Positions 1-11,104 of a DNA stretch of 23,155 nt are shown piece after piece. Source of the DNA: Paraglomus occultum (Eukaryota > Glomeromycota > Glomeromycetes > Paraglomerales > Paraglomeraceae). The DNA is taken from NCBI GenBank assembly GCA_910592205.1, contig CAJVPJ010000513.1, positions 1-23,155 on the forward strand, written 5' to 3'. The position numbers and the translations under genes were made by a program. Within the stretch, counting starts at the first letter, position 1; each line of letters starts with the position of its first letter. Under the pieces are notes generated by a model. It was not told the DNA's origin, did not search any database, and worked only from the letters and a program-made list of their open reading frames with translations.

Positions 1-1030
1 GGTTGGGCGTTGTGTGGTATATTTATTAAGTATAGTTCTTTGGGTAGCCTCGATGCTCTTCAAACATGATTCGTTCATTCACTCCCTTGTTAGGAATTCG
101 TTCTTACCCCCCACCCTCTCTTTTTTTTTAAAGATCTAGGCAATAATTAAGAAGCGGAAGAGGTCAATCAAATAACTCTTAAAAACGAGCGCAACAATCC
201 AGACGGGTGATTTCAAGAACTTGATATGGTTTACGGAAGACTGTAGAGCTTTTCTCAATTTTATTACTAACTTTGGACGAAAATATAAAAGTTTAATTTT
301 TTTATCGAAATAATTATGTGCGTTACCATAGAATAATAACTAATTATAAAACTAAAGCTAATCGTTATATAAAGTGCCAAACATTTAAAAAGTAAAAAAA
401 AGAAACATTTGCAAATAAGTTTTATTAATTAGACTTGTGGTTTTAGTACTATGTATATTATTAATAATTCGTTGCGTAACCAAAATTCTCTGTATTTTAT
501 TATAAGTTAGCGTTAATGATCGTTTATTGGTTTTTACTTGTGTTCTTAAAAACAAATGAGAACAGGTTTTCCTAATAAGGCTGTAATTTTTTGGTACCAT
601 GGTAAATTTGATGTAAATTAATTTATATTAAAAATTTTAGATAATTTTAAATATGGTTATATACTTCAAGCGAAGAGTTCATCACAATCAATTAAACATT
701 AGTATATATTTGCCTTATACGCAACTTAAAATTAGTTTGTAGGCTGCAAGACTGTCCAATAACATTTGCATGTCAGGCTTTTATACATTTGTATCGTAAT
801 TTCGACATGCTGGTTTATTCGTAAGATAAGTGTTTAGTTTGGTCGCACGCCCATTTATCGATAGTGTGTGCTGTCTCGCATATTATACGAGGATGAAATA
901 AATAACCTTATCCATTATCCTAGATGACATGCCAAATCAGTATACAAAAAGAGACATTTCGCCCAATGACCGTGTGAACTCAATAACGGAAAAGAAAATT
1001 TTTAATCCGATTTACAGCTATAATTATTAG
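1..1030. other. AT-rich gene-free stretch
   Basis: No convincing gene was found. The one longer minus-strand frame (385-600) starts at an ATG but has low-complexity, K/T/I-rich content typical of random AT-rich DNA and shows no domain I recognise. Homopolymer T and A runs are common. Confidence 0.5.
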
Positions 1031-1408
1031 TGTAGGCAGACTGCAAGCGAAAGACCGGTGCAGCTCTTTGTATTAGTACGTGTATTAGGAAACATTATAC
1101 CAAATTATAGCCTGACGGAGTATCTTAATAACGAATGATTGAAACTTTCTCCCTACTTACCATATAGTTCGGACCATATTCCTTGTATTTTTTCTTATTC
1201 CCTCGAATAAAGAAACAGCTGGAGGGATAAGGTCGGAAATTTGGCAAAGGCCGTCCAGGCAGTTGTTAGAACCATCCCAAAAGCCGACTATGAGAAGTCT
1301 TTCCAGAATCGGCATAATCGTCTGCAACGTTACATAAATGGTACTTTGAGGAAGTTAAATAGTCAAATCGATAAATTTCTGGAAATAAAAAAAGACATTG
1401 AACTATGA
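1031..1408 (+). pseudogene. Decayed DDE (Tc1/IS630-type) transposase C-terminus
   Basis: A single frame runs from just after a TAG at 1028 to a TGA at 1406, 126 codons with only two internal stops (TGA 1136-1138, TAA 1208-1210) and no usable ATG. Its middle reads LKLSPYLPYSSDHIPCIFSY, which lines up with the PPYSPDLNPIE signature around the last catalytic acid of Tc1/IS630 transposases; the acid and the NPIE core are mutated. A little upstream, VLGN sits where the family has its second catalytic LDN. The last 65 codons, including AVVRTIPKADYEKSFQNRHN and RLQRYI, resemble the helical tail after the catalytic core in these enzymes. The catalytic residues are gone, so this is a relic. The family assignment is from motif recognition only; the N-terminal half was not found and no terminal repeats were identified. 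Confidence 0.5.
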
Positions 1409-1873
1409 ACTACCAACTTACCAATACTACTGACAATTGCAGAAAAAAAATATCTTTGCAATAAAATAATTTACCCCCAATTTTTAATGGGGTGGCTCAA
1501 CCAACATACAGTATAATAACAACAAATTTATTTGCAAAACAATACATCAAAATAAAAGTAAACTATTCTTCAACATAATAATAAACGCTCGTTAATACTA
1601 ATATTCTTGACTATCACTAATCTATTATGCTGCAGTTAACTAGCAGCAGTGTTTTGTTAGTGACTATGCTCGGACGCTGGTTTTGACTTTCCTATTGCAT
1701 CCAAATTTAACAAGTCACATTTTAATTTCCTGCTATATAACCATTTTTAGCTGATAGTAAAAGTGTTCACTTTGTCTCGGCTTACTTATTGCTCAATAAT
1801 CTTGATGGCATGCTATGAGTCAAATTGAGTATATGTGCTTTTTTCATAGCTTTGTGAGGAGGTTTTACCAGAT
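1409..1873. other. Spacer between two transposon relics
   Basis: AT-rich with no open frame of note. A short inverted repeat (CCCCA at 1475, TGGGG ending 1492) is visible. Badly decayed remains of the minus-strand Tc1-like element may continue to about 1650, but the reading frame is lost there and I cannot support a call. Confidence 0.35.
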
Positions 1874-2236
1874 TTATAGTGCACCAAATGACATTTGGGA
1901 CCGTGCAATGGTATTGAAATTGTGGAGATTATTAAGCACTGTACGACTAGTGACATTAAGATCGAGATAATGCTTATTTAATATATTTGCAAGTTTGGCA
2001 GAAGTAAAGTATGGATTACTTGAGACAAGTTGACCAGGGTAACGATGCTGATTGAAAGAGAGTTTTCGAACATGGTTTAGGTTCCAGAGATGTTCCATTT
2101 TTAAGTTTTAGTAGGTAATCATATATTGTGGAAGCGAAATAGAAGTCAGTTTACGTAATGTGTTGGCATCTTGAGTACCATTTGCCCATAGAGAAACTAT
2201 AGTCTTACGAAATTGATCAAACGAAGGCTTTATCAT
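1874..2236 (-). pseudogene. Tc1/mariner-like transposase N-terminal fragment (broken)
   Basis: On the minus strand one frame runs from an ATG at 2236 to 1874 with a single internal TAA (2110-2108). Upstream of the stop it reads FRKTIVSLWANGTQDANTL, like the first helix-turn-helix of Tc1-type transposases (an R.TIV.L...G...A.TL pattern). Downstream it carries a second DNA-binding-like segment, VSSNPYFTSAKLANILNKHY then LNVTSRTVLNNLH, the pattern of the paired-domain second HTH in which S/T-x-RTV forms the recognition helix. Nothing recognisable as the DDE core follows, because the frame collapses after 1874. The fragment is on the opposite strand to the relic at 1031-1408 and belongs to a different element. 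Assignment rests on motif pattern only. Confidence 0.5.
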
Positions 2237-4530
2237 AGTATTTTTAATAACAAAACAAAAGGTGTGAATAAATAAGACAAACTGCGCGAATTGCAAAGTT
2301 AGGAGGTTGCGTTTTTTGTCAGTGCTACGTGTATAAGGTTAGAACGTACAAAACCTGTTAGACAACTTTTTGATTCGACGCATGTTTCGGGAAAAATTAA
2401 CATTTACTTGACACACATTCTATTCCGAAAGCTTTTTTCGCGTATATTATATTGTCCCGAATCGAATATTTTTCGAAAGCCATCTCAAACAATAAACATA
2501 CAAACATGAGACTTAAAAGTTATCGTAAATGTCGTCCAATAAACCATATTTTTTGGCTAAAGTAAGCGAGTAATTTTCAACTTGAAAGTAATGCGAATTC
2601 TATGTTAAGGTTTTTTGTTATCATAAATGCAAGAAATAAAAACTTTCTGCCGATGAATAACGTCATAGATAAAATCATAACACAAACAGTCCTGTTGAAA
2701 AAGAATGTTTACTTATGTACTTTATTACAGTCAACCTTTATTTTATTGTTTCACTTTTCATTTTTTTGATGTTTTTGGAGAGGTTTACTTTAAAAACCAT
2801 ATTAATGGAGCGATTTTTTGATCTTCAGAATGCTTCTAATAACAGTGATTATGATGTAATTCTTGGTTCCATATTTTGATTTATAATAGTTTAATGCATG
2901 GATAATCCTACATTAAATGTGTTGTATATGTTTTAACTTAACCAATTAAACGTTGAATTAATCACCTTTACCAGAAACCCTGAAGGATTTGATGTCTCAT
3001 AATGTTTTATAACCTACACTGACATCTTTTATTCGAAAATTCGCCTGTAAAACATAAGTATCGTTATACTTTCCGGGGGAAAGGAGCTGTAGTTCGATGC
3101 GTATGCGTGAGCTTTATAATCGATACCCGAGTCATTCTTCTTAGATAGTGTATACATGACTTTGAACCTAATGTGCGCAATTTTACAGCGAATAAATTTT
3201 GATGTAAACGTCTTGCTTGTCTCTGAAGCTCAAAAATCATATAGACTTTTTAGATTTCATTTTGCGTATATTGCTGATTCAGGGCCCAGCACAATTGTGA
3301 CCACATGTTCCAATTCGTGCATCATTATTAGAACTCGCAATATCGTCTATTCTGATAACCAAAAATTGTATTCATTCTGATTGCACGACGTAAGGTATTA
3401 TTGTAGTACCAGCAGTAGGTGAACTAACCATATTGAACAAGCCTTGGCTGTGTATATAAGGTTCTATAATGCGACTCAAGAGAAAGCAGGTTTTTCCCCG
3501 TCTTTGTCTCGATATTGTCGATGAGTTACATATCGGATTACCAGATTATCAATCTCATTTATGTTAAGTTAATCGAAACCCTGATGTCTATTCTCCAGAC
3601 TATCATTGTGTAATATTAATTAAATCTATTAAATCTTATCTTCTTATCAGTTAATAAAAAAAAAAAGAAGTCTTTTCTCCTCCCAACATGTAATTTCGAT
3701 CAATAACTATTCAGTTCAGTTAGCGATAAAGTGGCCAGTTCCCCAAATTACTAGTGCGAAACCTTTTTTCCCGAAAACCTTTATTGTCCCTGTTTACTGT
3801 TACTATGCAGAATCGCAATGGTTTTTGAAGCCGATACATACATATCATAATGAACTTCGCAACTCGACATATCGCGGATTCGTACGGGCAATCCCTAGAG
3901 GGGGTGTTCGGAGAAAAGAATTTTCATTTTTTACTAATTGACAAATCAAACTAGCTTTAGCGCATATCTGCGCACTCTTGGCAATCAATGTCATATAGCA
4001 TACATACATACGTCATAAATCAACATAGGTGTTACTATTACTTCAATCATTTATCACGTGTTTGATATGACTATCACTGTTTGAGCCAAACAGGACGCTC
4101 TTGCCTAATTTACGTAACAGCGAAAAAAAAAATTTAAACTGTATCGTTCATGGATTGCCTTACCCAGAGACAGTCTCGTGAACTGCTGCATTCGATTGGT
4201 TTGTTACACGATATCTCGTAACAACTTTGCTGTACGGGGTGCCATGCATTCTGTTAATTATCAGACGCCCCCTTAGCGCTGTCCGATCATAGTACAACCT
4301 GGTGCAAAATCTCCACTGGTGCCTTCGCCCGTTGACAGCAGATCCCCGGTTTTTATTACACCTTCCATTTGAACAGATTTAGCAGATTTCCACCAATTTA
4401 TATGGTATTAAAATCAACAATAAGCCGATTGTAATTGCAATCATGACGATTGCATCACCATTATTTTTAGCCTCATGTTCACGTTCTTCCAGTTGTGTGT
4501 GACATATTCATATTCAGTAAAATTTTGAGA
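2237..4530. other. Long intergenic region upstream of the ATPase gene
   Basis: No supported gene was found. The 74-codon plus-strand frame at 3156-3380 has no recognisable domain and is probably chance. A poly-A run lies near 3656-3666. CGAAAGCTTTTTTCG (about 2426-2440) is a near-palindrome, echoed by TTTTTCGAAAGC about 30 bp on. The last several hundred bases presumably hold the ATPase promoter. Confidence 0.45.
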
Positions 4531-4534
4531 AGAA

Positions 4535-4542
4535 TATAAATA
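4535..4542 (+). promoter_or_regulatory. TATA box of the ATPase gene
   Basis: TATAAATA lies 172 nt before the chosen ATG at 4714, and the following sequence (ACAAAGAGAC, then TTTCTCTCAAAG) is a plausible start-site and leader region. This implies a leader of roughly 140 nt, which is inference. Confidence 0.5.
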
Positions 4543-4713
4543 GGTTTACAAAGAGACTTTCTCTCAAAGTAGCTTGTGTTCTCGCTGCTGATAACAACGC
4601 AAGATTAGTCTGTCTCAAAGCGGAGTGTTTGAGATCAATAAGCTATAAACTCCCCTTCTGTAGCGTTGCCGGCTACTTTTACTGCAAGAACACGTCGTTT
4701 TACGAATACAACC

Positions 4714-7700
4714 ATGTCACAGCCTGATGATACTTCAGAGATTACTCCACAGGCAGACCAGCCCCAAAAAATTCAATTCGCCGGTGTCGAAAAACCCGAG
4801 CGTCCGCACGCAAACGAACCGACACCACCACCTCCCTCCTCACATACCGAAAAGCAAAATGCTACTGACCGTGGTGGCAAGTCAAAACCTCTCGATATTG
4901 TTAGTATGCTTTATACACACAACTCACTCTGATCCCATACCTTTTTTCGTGACGATATTAATGTGATCTATTATCTTTAGGATGAACACTTGTTTACACC
5001 AGAAGAAATCGCCCTGCGATATAAGGTCGAAATTAACGTCCAGAAACCTCAGTTGGGAGGATTGTCAACTGCAGAGGCCGAAAAACGATTAGCTGAACAG
5101 GGACCAAACGTCCTGACACCGCCAAAGAAGACCCATCCAGTCATCAAATATTTGGAGTGTTTGTTCACTTTGTTCAATATATTGTTGATTGTTGCTGCAA
5201 TTTTCCAATATATTCTGTTAGCTATCGATTATGAAGCTAATAAGCCTAACGTGAGTTGTCGTGTTGTGGCTTCTTATACCACAAGTCAGCATTGGCTTGC
5301 ATTGCTAACTAACCAAACACGTCGATTTAGATATACCTTGGAGCTATCTTGATCGCTGTTGCTTTCCTTAATGCTTTCATAGAGTTTTATCAACTTCAAA
5401 AGTCTGCCGCAATTCTTGAATCCTTCTTGAACATGATTCCACAAAAGTGCTTTGCCGTACGTGATGGGAAACTGGTCCAAATACAGGCGGCAAATATTGT
5501 CTGCGGAGATGTCGTAATGGTAAAAATGGGTGACAAAGTTCCTGCCGATATGATGCTGTTTGCGACTACTGATTTGAAAGTGGACAACTCCTCTCTGACC
5601 GGTGAATCAGAACCACAAGAGCGAATACCAACCAACACTCATAAAAATGCTCTGGAAGCTACGAATCTTTGTTTCAACGGCACTCTTGTTGTCTCTGGAG
5701 AGGGTTATGGTATTGTCATTCGTGCAGGCGATCACACAGTACTGGGTCAAATTGCCGGTTTGACTGCGGGAGAGAAGAAAAATAAATCCCCCTTGGCACG
5801 CGAAATAGACGACTTTGTGAAAATTATTGCAACAATTGCCATAATAACAGCTCTTGTCTTTTTCGGCGCCGGAATGAAAGTCTATCATAATCAGATTTCT
5901 CCTACCCTCAATTTTGCCATGTCTGTATTAGTGGCTTGGGTTCCACAGGGTTTACCGGCTACTGTCATGGTGTTGCTGACAATTGCTGCCAAACGCATGG
6001 CTGCACAGAATGTATTAGTCAAGGATCTTCAAGGAGTGGAAACGCTTGGCGCTATAACTCTATTGGCCACGGATAAGACCGGCACTCTAACCCGAAGTCG
6101 AATGACTGTGACTTACCTTTGGACTGCATTGAAATTGCACAATACTTTCCGAAACCCTCAAAATGACTCACCATTTGATGTGAATGCCCCCGGTATTCAA
6201 GAAATTATTTTGAATTCTGCTCTATGTTCGCGCGCAAAGTTTGATCGAACGGATGTGCCATTTAACGATCGAGAAATTCTCGGTGATGCAACAGAGACGG
6301 GACTTGTTCGCTTTGCCGGTCAAAATATACCAGACTACGATAAAGTCGTTGCCAGCCATCAGAAAGTTTTCGAAATTCCGTTCAACTCTGATACTAAATG
6401 GGCGCTTACAATCAACAAGAAACCGCATGAAAATGGCGATCTAACCCTCTACATAAAAGGCGCACCTGAACGCATCCTACGACTTTGCTCCACTATTTTA
6501 ACTGAAGATGGAGTGATCCAGTTGACGGATGAGCACAAACAGCAGTATAACGATACGTATGAATTCATGGCGTCGAAAGGTCATCGTGTTTTGGCATTTG
6601 CACAACTGCAATTGCCGCGCAGTCAATATCCGGCTGATTACAAGTTCAAAAAAGAAGACAAGAATTATCCTATGGACAATTACTGTTTCCTTGGCTTGGT
6701 CTCTCTCGAGGATCCTCCAAAACACGGTGTTCGTGAAGCTATAGGACGTTGTCGATCTGCGGGAATTCGCGTTATCATGGTGACTGGTGACCATCCGCTA
6801 ACAGCTGAAGCAATTGGACGTAAGATCAATCTCATGTTGTCTGATACGAAGGAAATGGTGGCTAGGCGTAAGAAAATACCAGTGGAGCAAGTTAGGGAAG
6901 AGGAATACAGTGCAATTGTAATTCACGGAGAGCAAATCGATAGTCTAAGCGATTACGATTGGGACCTTATATTTTCTAAAAATGAAATAATCTTTGCGCG
7001 TACATCACCTCGACACAAACTTGAAATAGTTAAACGTGCTCAGGCTATGGGGCATATTGTAGGAGTTACTGGCGATGGCGTCAACGATTCACCTGCTCTC
7101 AAGAAAGCAGATCTGGGGATTGCAATGAATCAGTCTGGTTCAGATGTATCAAAGGAGGCAGCAGCTATGATTTTATTGGATGATAATTTTGCATCTACGG
7201 TGAAGGGGATCGAAGAAGGGCGTTTAATCTTTATCAACCTCAAGAAATCCATTCAGTATACACTTTCTCATTTAATGCCTGAGATTGCATCTGCTCTTCT
7301 GTACGTTGTCGTTCCTCTTCCATTACCGCTATCAGCCATTCTTATTTTAGTCATTGATCTGGGATATGAATTATTCGCTGCTCTATCTTTTGCTTGGGAT
7401 AAGCCGGAAAGTGAAGACGGATTAATGAGATTGCCTCCTCGAAGGCCAGTTACGACAAAAACTACGGAAAAGATTCGGAGTCGTGCTCTTATGCGCATAC
7501 CAACTATTACAGATCCTGAGACAGGATTACCAAAGGATATTTCCAGAATGGACCGAATTGCTTTACGTTTCAAGAAATTGACGAGTAAACAGTGGTGGAA
7601 ACAGAAATTGGACAGAGGCGAGGGAGAAATACTTGTAGATGGAAACGTTTTAAGTTGGGCCTACCTGGAGATTGGAATAATCGAATCAATTGGCGCGATT

Positions 7701-8228
7701 CTTGCCTACCTGATTGTCTTAAACCATAATGGCATATCACCTCATGATGCACGAGATATGCAAAAACAGGGTGTATATTTCGTTGATGGGGCTCCTCCGT
7801 ACAAAACATCCAGTGGTAAAACTTTATCTGCAGATCAACAAATAGAAGCCCTACGACAAGGACAATCAATAGTGTATCTCGCAATCATGATTCAACAAAT
7901 GTTTAATCTTTTTGCCGTGAAAGCCAGATTTAATTTACCGTTTGGCAAATATATGTTCTCGAATCCGCGAAATTTTGCCGGTGTCGCTGGTGGTGCAGCT
8001 TTGGCAATGGCTATCGTTTATATTCCTCCTGTCAACGTGGCATTCCAAACGAGCTACAAGCTTAGTCCGCTTTACTGGCTAATAGCTCTCGGAATGGGAT
8101 GCGTAATCATCTTATATGCCTCTATTCGTCTTTTAATTCTTCGCCGAAGCCGACCCACAAAATATAATGATGAAATTAGAGGTCTGAATTTAGTTCCTAC
8201 GATATATTCTGAAACGTTTCACAAATAG
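4714..8228 (+). CDS. P-type cation-transporting ATPase, Na,K-ATPase alpha-like (fungal type IIC/ACU-like)
   Basis: Three exons, 4714-4899, 4981-5250 and 5331-8228, give 1117 aa. The introns are 81 and 80 nt, GT-AG, phase 0, and the second holds a CTAAC branch site. The first ATG in frame is 4714. The protein is a membrane ion pump that couples ATP hydrolysis to cation transport. Residues about 70-111 form the cation-ATPase N-terminal domain. Paired membrane helices follow (about 115-175), then the actuator motif TGES (242-245), the phosphorylated Asp400 in DKTGTLT, the nucleotide-site KGAPE (528-532), TGDHP (637-641), the hinge TGDGVND (732-738), and six C-terminal helices. Cation-site residues match Na,K-ATPase at Glu803 (MPEIAS) and Asp828 (IDLGYE), with Glu832 where animals have a second Asp. 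Helix M4 reads VPQGLP (Gln358) where animal pumps have PEGL. The N-terminal 60 residues are Pro/Glu-rich and probably disordered. All catalytic motifs are present, so it should be active. Ion specificity (Na, K or H) cannot be read from the sequence. Confidence 0.93.
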
Positions 8229-8313
8229 TCTATAGATTGTAAAAAGGAGTTTCGGTTTTGAAATGGTATGTTTTAATTTCAGGGGCAATAATGTTGTAGA
8301 TTATTTATGATTT

Positions 8314-8319
8314 AATAAA
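8314..8319 (+). terminator. Probable polyadenylation signal of the ATPase gene
   Basis: AATAAA lies 86 nt after the ATPase stop codon in an AT-rich 3' region. A second AATAAA at 8567-8572 is a possible distal site. Confidence 0.45.
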
Positions 8320-9287
8320 ATCTTTCGAAATTGCATAAAAGACTGTTCATCGGTGCTATTCTCCAAGATGATTAACAATTGCATACATTGCTTTATCGTT
8401 TGTAAAACACATCGGGGTGGAGTATATACAAAGTTAAAACGTAAAACGTGAAAGAAATCTAGATGACGTTTTCATGTTTCTAGTGTCGGCATTTTGCAGC
8501 TCCGTAAATGATCTGATGTTAATGTAGTCTGAATAAGTGAACTGTCGGGCAAGTATCGAATGCTTAAATAAACTGTGTTTAATAGCCATATTTTACTATT
8601 AATTGAGCCAGATGTTTATTTTTTGTTATTATTATTTATTAACTAACAGTACAGTCAGTTATCTGGGTTAGTTAAATGATTAATGATCATTACGATGGGA
8701 TAATCTGGCTGATTACTAACAATTTTACTAAGTGGAATAATCTGGTTAATGACTAATTCAGCGAACGTGCAATAATAGTACAATGTACGGTAAGTATTGT
8801 TCTGTTTCCTCTTTTTCTTTTTCCTTTCTATTATGAGGAACGTGAATAATAACATTCCTATTTGTTTATAGGAGGTTCGATTTAAAGATGTAATTGCATT
8901 GCACACCTTATATTTGTTTACCCGTACGCTTTTTTATTTGTTATTGAGTTTATCTTCGCTATCATAACCATGGTAATATTCAGCATTTTTGATCGATTGG
9001 ATTGATTTTCGTCATAAATCACTAATAATTCAGCAACCAACAATCCTGTATTTACACATTTCTTACTGATAAATGTTATGCAAAAAATCGGCACCAAACT
9101 ATTAAGTGTGCATATACCGATTGGCTTGATTCTTCGAAAACGCGAAATCGATTTTTTCATCGATTGCTAACAACACAACAACCAGAAACTCTATACCCAT
9201 GGGTGTTAATTTCCATCTCCCTTTTCGCTTCTTCGATAGCTTTCTTATTCTCTTTCAATATCTCGCGCCGTTGCTCTTTTTCACATT
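8320..9287. other. Intergenic region downstream of the ATPase gene
   Basis: Holds the ATPase 3' region and AT-rich spacer. A 9-bp perfect inverted repeat, TTAACTAAC (8639-8647) and GTTAGTTAA (8667-8675), encloses a 19-nt loop. Next come loosely repeated segments of the type ATAATCTGGYT (about 8698 and 8733, 35 bp apart). The minus-strand frames here (8655-8906, 8918-9160) show no recognisable domain. Confidence 0.45.
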
Positions 9288-9371
9288 CTCTCAACTCTTC
9301 CCAATCACCCTCCCAACCACTCTCTCAACCATTCTCGCAACCATTTGCCCAACCACTCTCCGAATTACTTT
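9288..9371. repeat. Degenerate 12-bp tandem repeat, pyrimidine-rich
   Basis: Seven consecutive 12-nt units follow the consensus CYCAACCAYTCT (for example CCCAACCACTCT at 9312 and again at 9348; CTCAACCATTCT at 9324). They sit in a wider CT-rich tract (about 9210-9400). Because 12 is a multiple of three, both strands give 4-residue peptide repeats. No frame is convincingly coding: the plus frame starts only at TTG, and the minus frames are cut by stops. Confidence 0.7.
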
Positions 9372-10146
9372 CCCTTCACTCTCCAATCTCCTCTGCTCAC
9401 ACTTTTTGTTTAGTTAGTTTATCCAGCGATCGCATTTGAAATCCAACCAACTTTGTTTACGCATTTAACATGATCGACCTTGCATATCGACCCTGAATTT
9501 GATGATCGACATTAACATTAGTATTAGATTTAACGTATACTAAATCTTGTTTCGCTACGAGCGATACTCGATTATTGTACTACAACTAGTCCGATGATTA
9601 TGATTGACTATTCATAACGAAAGGTTGAAATGTTAGGTATTCTGAGAACCTCCCAAAGGTTGAGAGTAATAAGAAAACGATTAAAGTTAATGCTGTAATT
9701 AGAACGTTCGTTCCTATTATAACGTTCGTTACGAAAGAGAGTTAATGATGTCGCGTTAATACCATTATTTGTTTCAAAACGGGGACAAGCCTTTCCGTCG
9801 GTTTAAAGCGTAGTAATCTTACTATGTGTTCCTACGTTGCGAACATTTAATAACTTTCTTAATTAACATGATAAATGCTATGGTTCCGATGTGATTAATG
9901 TGAATAAGAAAGATTAATATCGTATCGTATGGTTATAATGGTTGGATAAATTGTAAATAATTGTTCGCCGTTCGAACAAAGTTTTATTTATTCACTTAAC
10001 ACATCGATGAAGTAATCTCATTGCTATATACATTTTCATCGTTATTATCAACCGAGTATGGATAACATCCTACCTAGGGGATGAATAGTATAACGGGAAT
10101 ATTCTATTGAATATTCGACAAGTTGAATTCCCTCATTTGAGAGTGT
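9372..10146. other. AT-rich spacer
   Basis: No open frame or RNA gene was recognised. Two copies of AACGTTCGTT occur close together near 9702 and 9721; each contains the palindrome AACGTT. Confidence 0.4.
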
Positions 10147-10926
10147 TCATAATTGGTTTGCTGTCTGATTCACTGAACCGAAATATCTATAATTAGCACA
10201 TGGCAACAAACACGTTTTATAACTTTCTAAAATTATTTCAAGTTCTTTCTCAAAGTGCTTTTCCCCTTTTTGTTGGGCTGAGGCTTGGAGCCCATCACTG
10301 AAGCGACGCTGATATATTAGGTCCATTGCGTCCACAAATTGCTCTCTTCTTCGAACTGTTGAGCCTCGTTCCATCGTCGACTGACATATTGGAAGTCCGC
10401 TTCCTCTTGTTGTCGTACTGGTATCTTCGGGCGTATTTCTCGACTTCTTCACTTCGGGAGCCGGAGTATGCCCAGGTGACTTCCTCTTCCGTGATGGTGG
10501 GTTTTTTAAGCTGTTGTTCGATCGTTCTGAACACCCATCCATCTTCGTCGTCGACGTATATCCAGGATCCAAGGGCTTGATATCCTGGATTGGGCTTACT
10601 TTCTTCTTGCCACTTTTGGATTCCCCTTCGTCGAGAGTGTGGCATGTGGCTTGGAATCTTCAGATGGCTTCGTCGTTTTTGAACAGGAACTCTGGATAGG
10701 GGTAATTGCATGAGAGTGCCTGGTATTGGACTGTATTGATTCGTTTTGGCTAGTAGGCCTCAAGGTAGCTGTAGACTTCGTGGAAGTAGGCCCAGATCGT
10801 GAGCCTTTGTCCTTGTTCTTCTCTGGTGGCAGTATAGTAGTGTTCGTTGGCCTTGAGTTGCCAATTCTTTGAGCTAATGAGCTCGATGAAAATTTCGGGA
10901 GATAGTTGTTGGCCATTGACCTGCAT
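10147..10926 (-). pseudogene. Broken gene of unknown function (259-codon frame with two stops)
   Basis: On the minus strand, ATG at 10926 opens a frame ending at TGA 10149-10147. It is interrupted only by TAG at codon 59 (10752-10750) and TGA at codon 89 (10662-10660), and is open for 170 codons after that. The protein begins MQVNGQQLSPEIFIELI. Around codons 25-58 it is rich in aromatic and charged residues (WQLKANEHYYTATREEQGQ), like a folded domain. The middle is K/R/S/P-rich and disordered-looking, with basic patches such as PSRKRKS and EVKKSRN that could be nuclear signals. The tail has a helical segment, EKHFEKELEIILESYK. I do not recognise the family. A TATA-like box lies upstream. I saw no credible GT-AG intron that removes the stops, so a recently disabled gene is the simplest reading; the overlapping minus-strand frames are shadows. 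GC content looks higher than in the flanks. Confidence 0.55.
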
Positions 10927-11065
10927 TGGGTATCGGTAAGTGTTTGATTTTGTTCGAATTTGTTTCTCAGTTGCTGATGAGAATATTTGTTGCTTGCTTG
11001 AGTGTTGCTAGCTTCAGTATTTTCACTGATGTGAAGATGAGGTCAAGGCTGGGGGAAAAGGTGTG

Positions 11066-11073
11066 TTTATATA
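11066..11073 (-). promoter_or_regulatory. TATA-like box upstream of the broken gene
   Basis: The minus strand reads TATATAAA about 140 nt before the ATG at 10926, a spacing close to that of the ATPase gene. The left end of the Tc1-like element begins 34 bp further upstream, so any upstream control elements would now lie beyond the insertion. Confidence 0.4.
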
Positions 11074-11104
11074 AGTTTTCAGAGTTGAAGTGTTACATTA
11101 CATT

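Noticed and set aside
385-600. 71-codon minus-strand frame that superficially resembles a transposase HTH
   Set aside because: No defined motif could be lined up; its composition is what AT-rich DNA gives by chance.
4666-4713. Upstream extension of the ATPase N-terminus
   Set aside because: It begins at TTG; the first in-frame ATG is 4714, which has a suitable context (ACCATGT).
5286-7884. Several minus- and plus-strand frames inside the ATPase coding region
   Set aside because: They are shadows of the strongly supported ATPase reading frame.
8860-8890. GGAGGTTCGATTT, considered as a tRNA T-arm
   Set aside because: No matching acceptor, anticodon or D arm could be folded around it.
9164-9439. 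Plus-strand 91-codon frame rich in Ser/Gln/Pro
   Set aside because: It starts at TTG, and most of it is the 12-bp repeat and pyrimidine tract; a second frame over the same stretch is equally open.
10295-10916. Overlapping minus-strand frames of 138 and 106 codons
   Set aside because: The frame from 10926 is continuous over the whole stretch apart from two stops and has its own ATG behind the TATA-like box, so the other two are more likely shadows.
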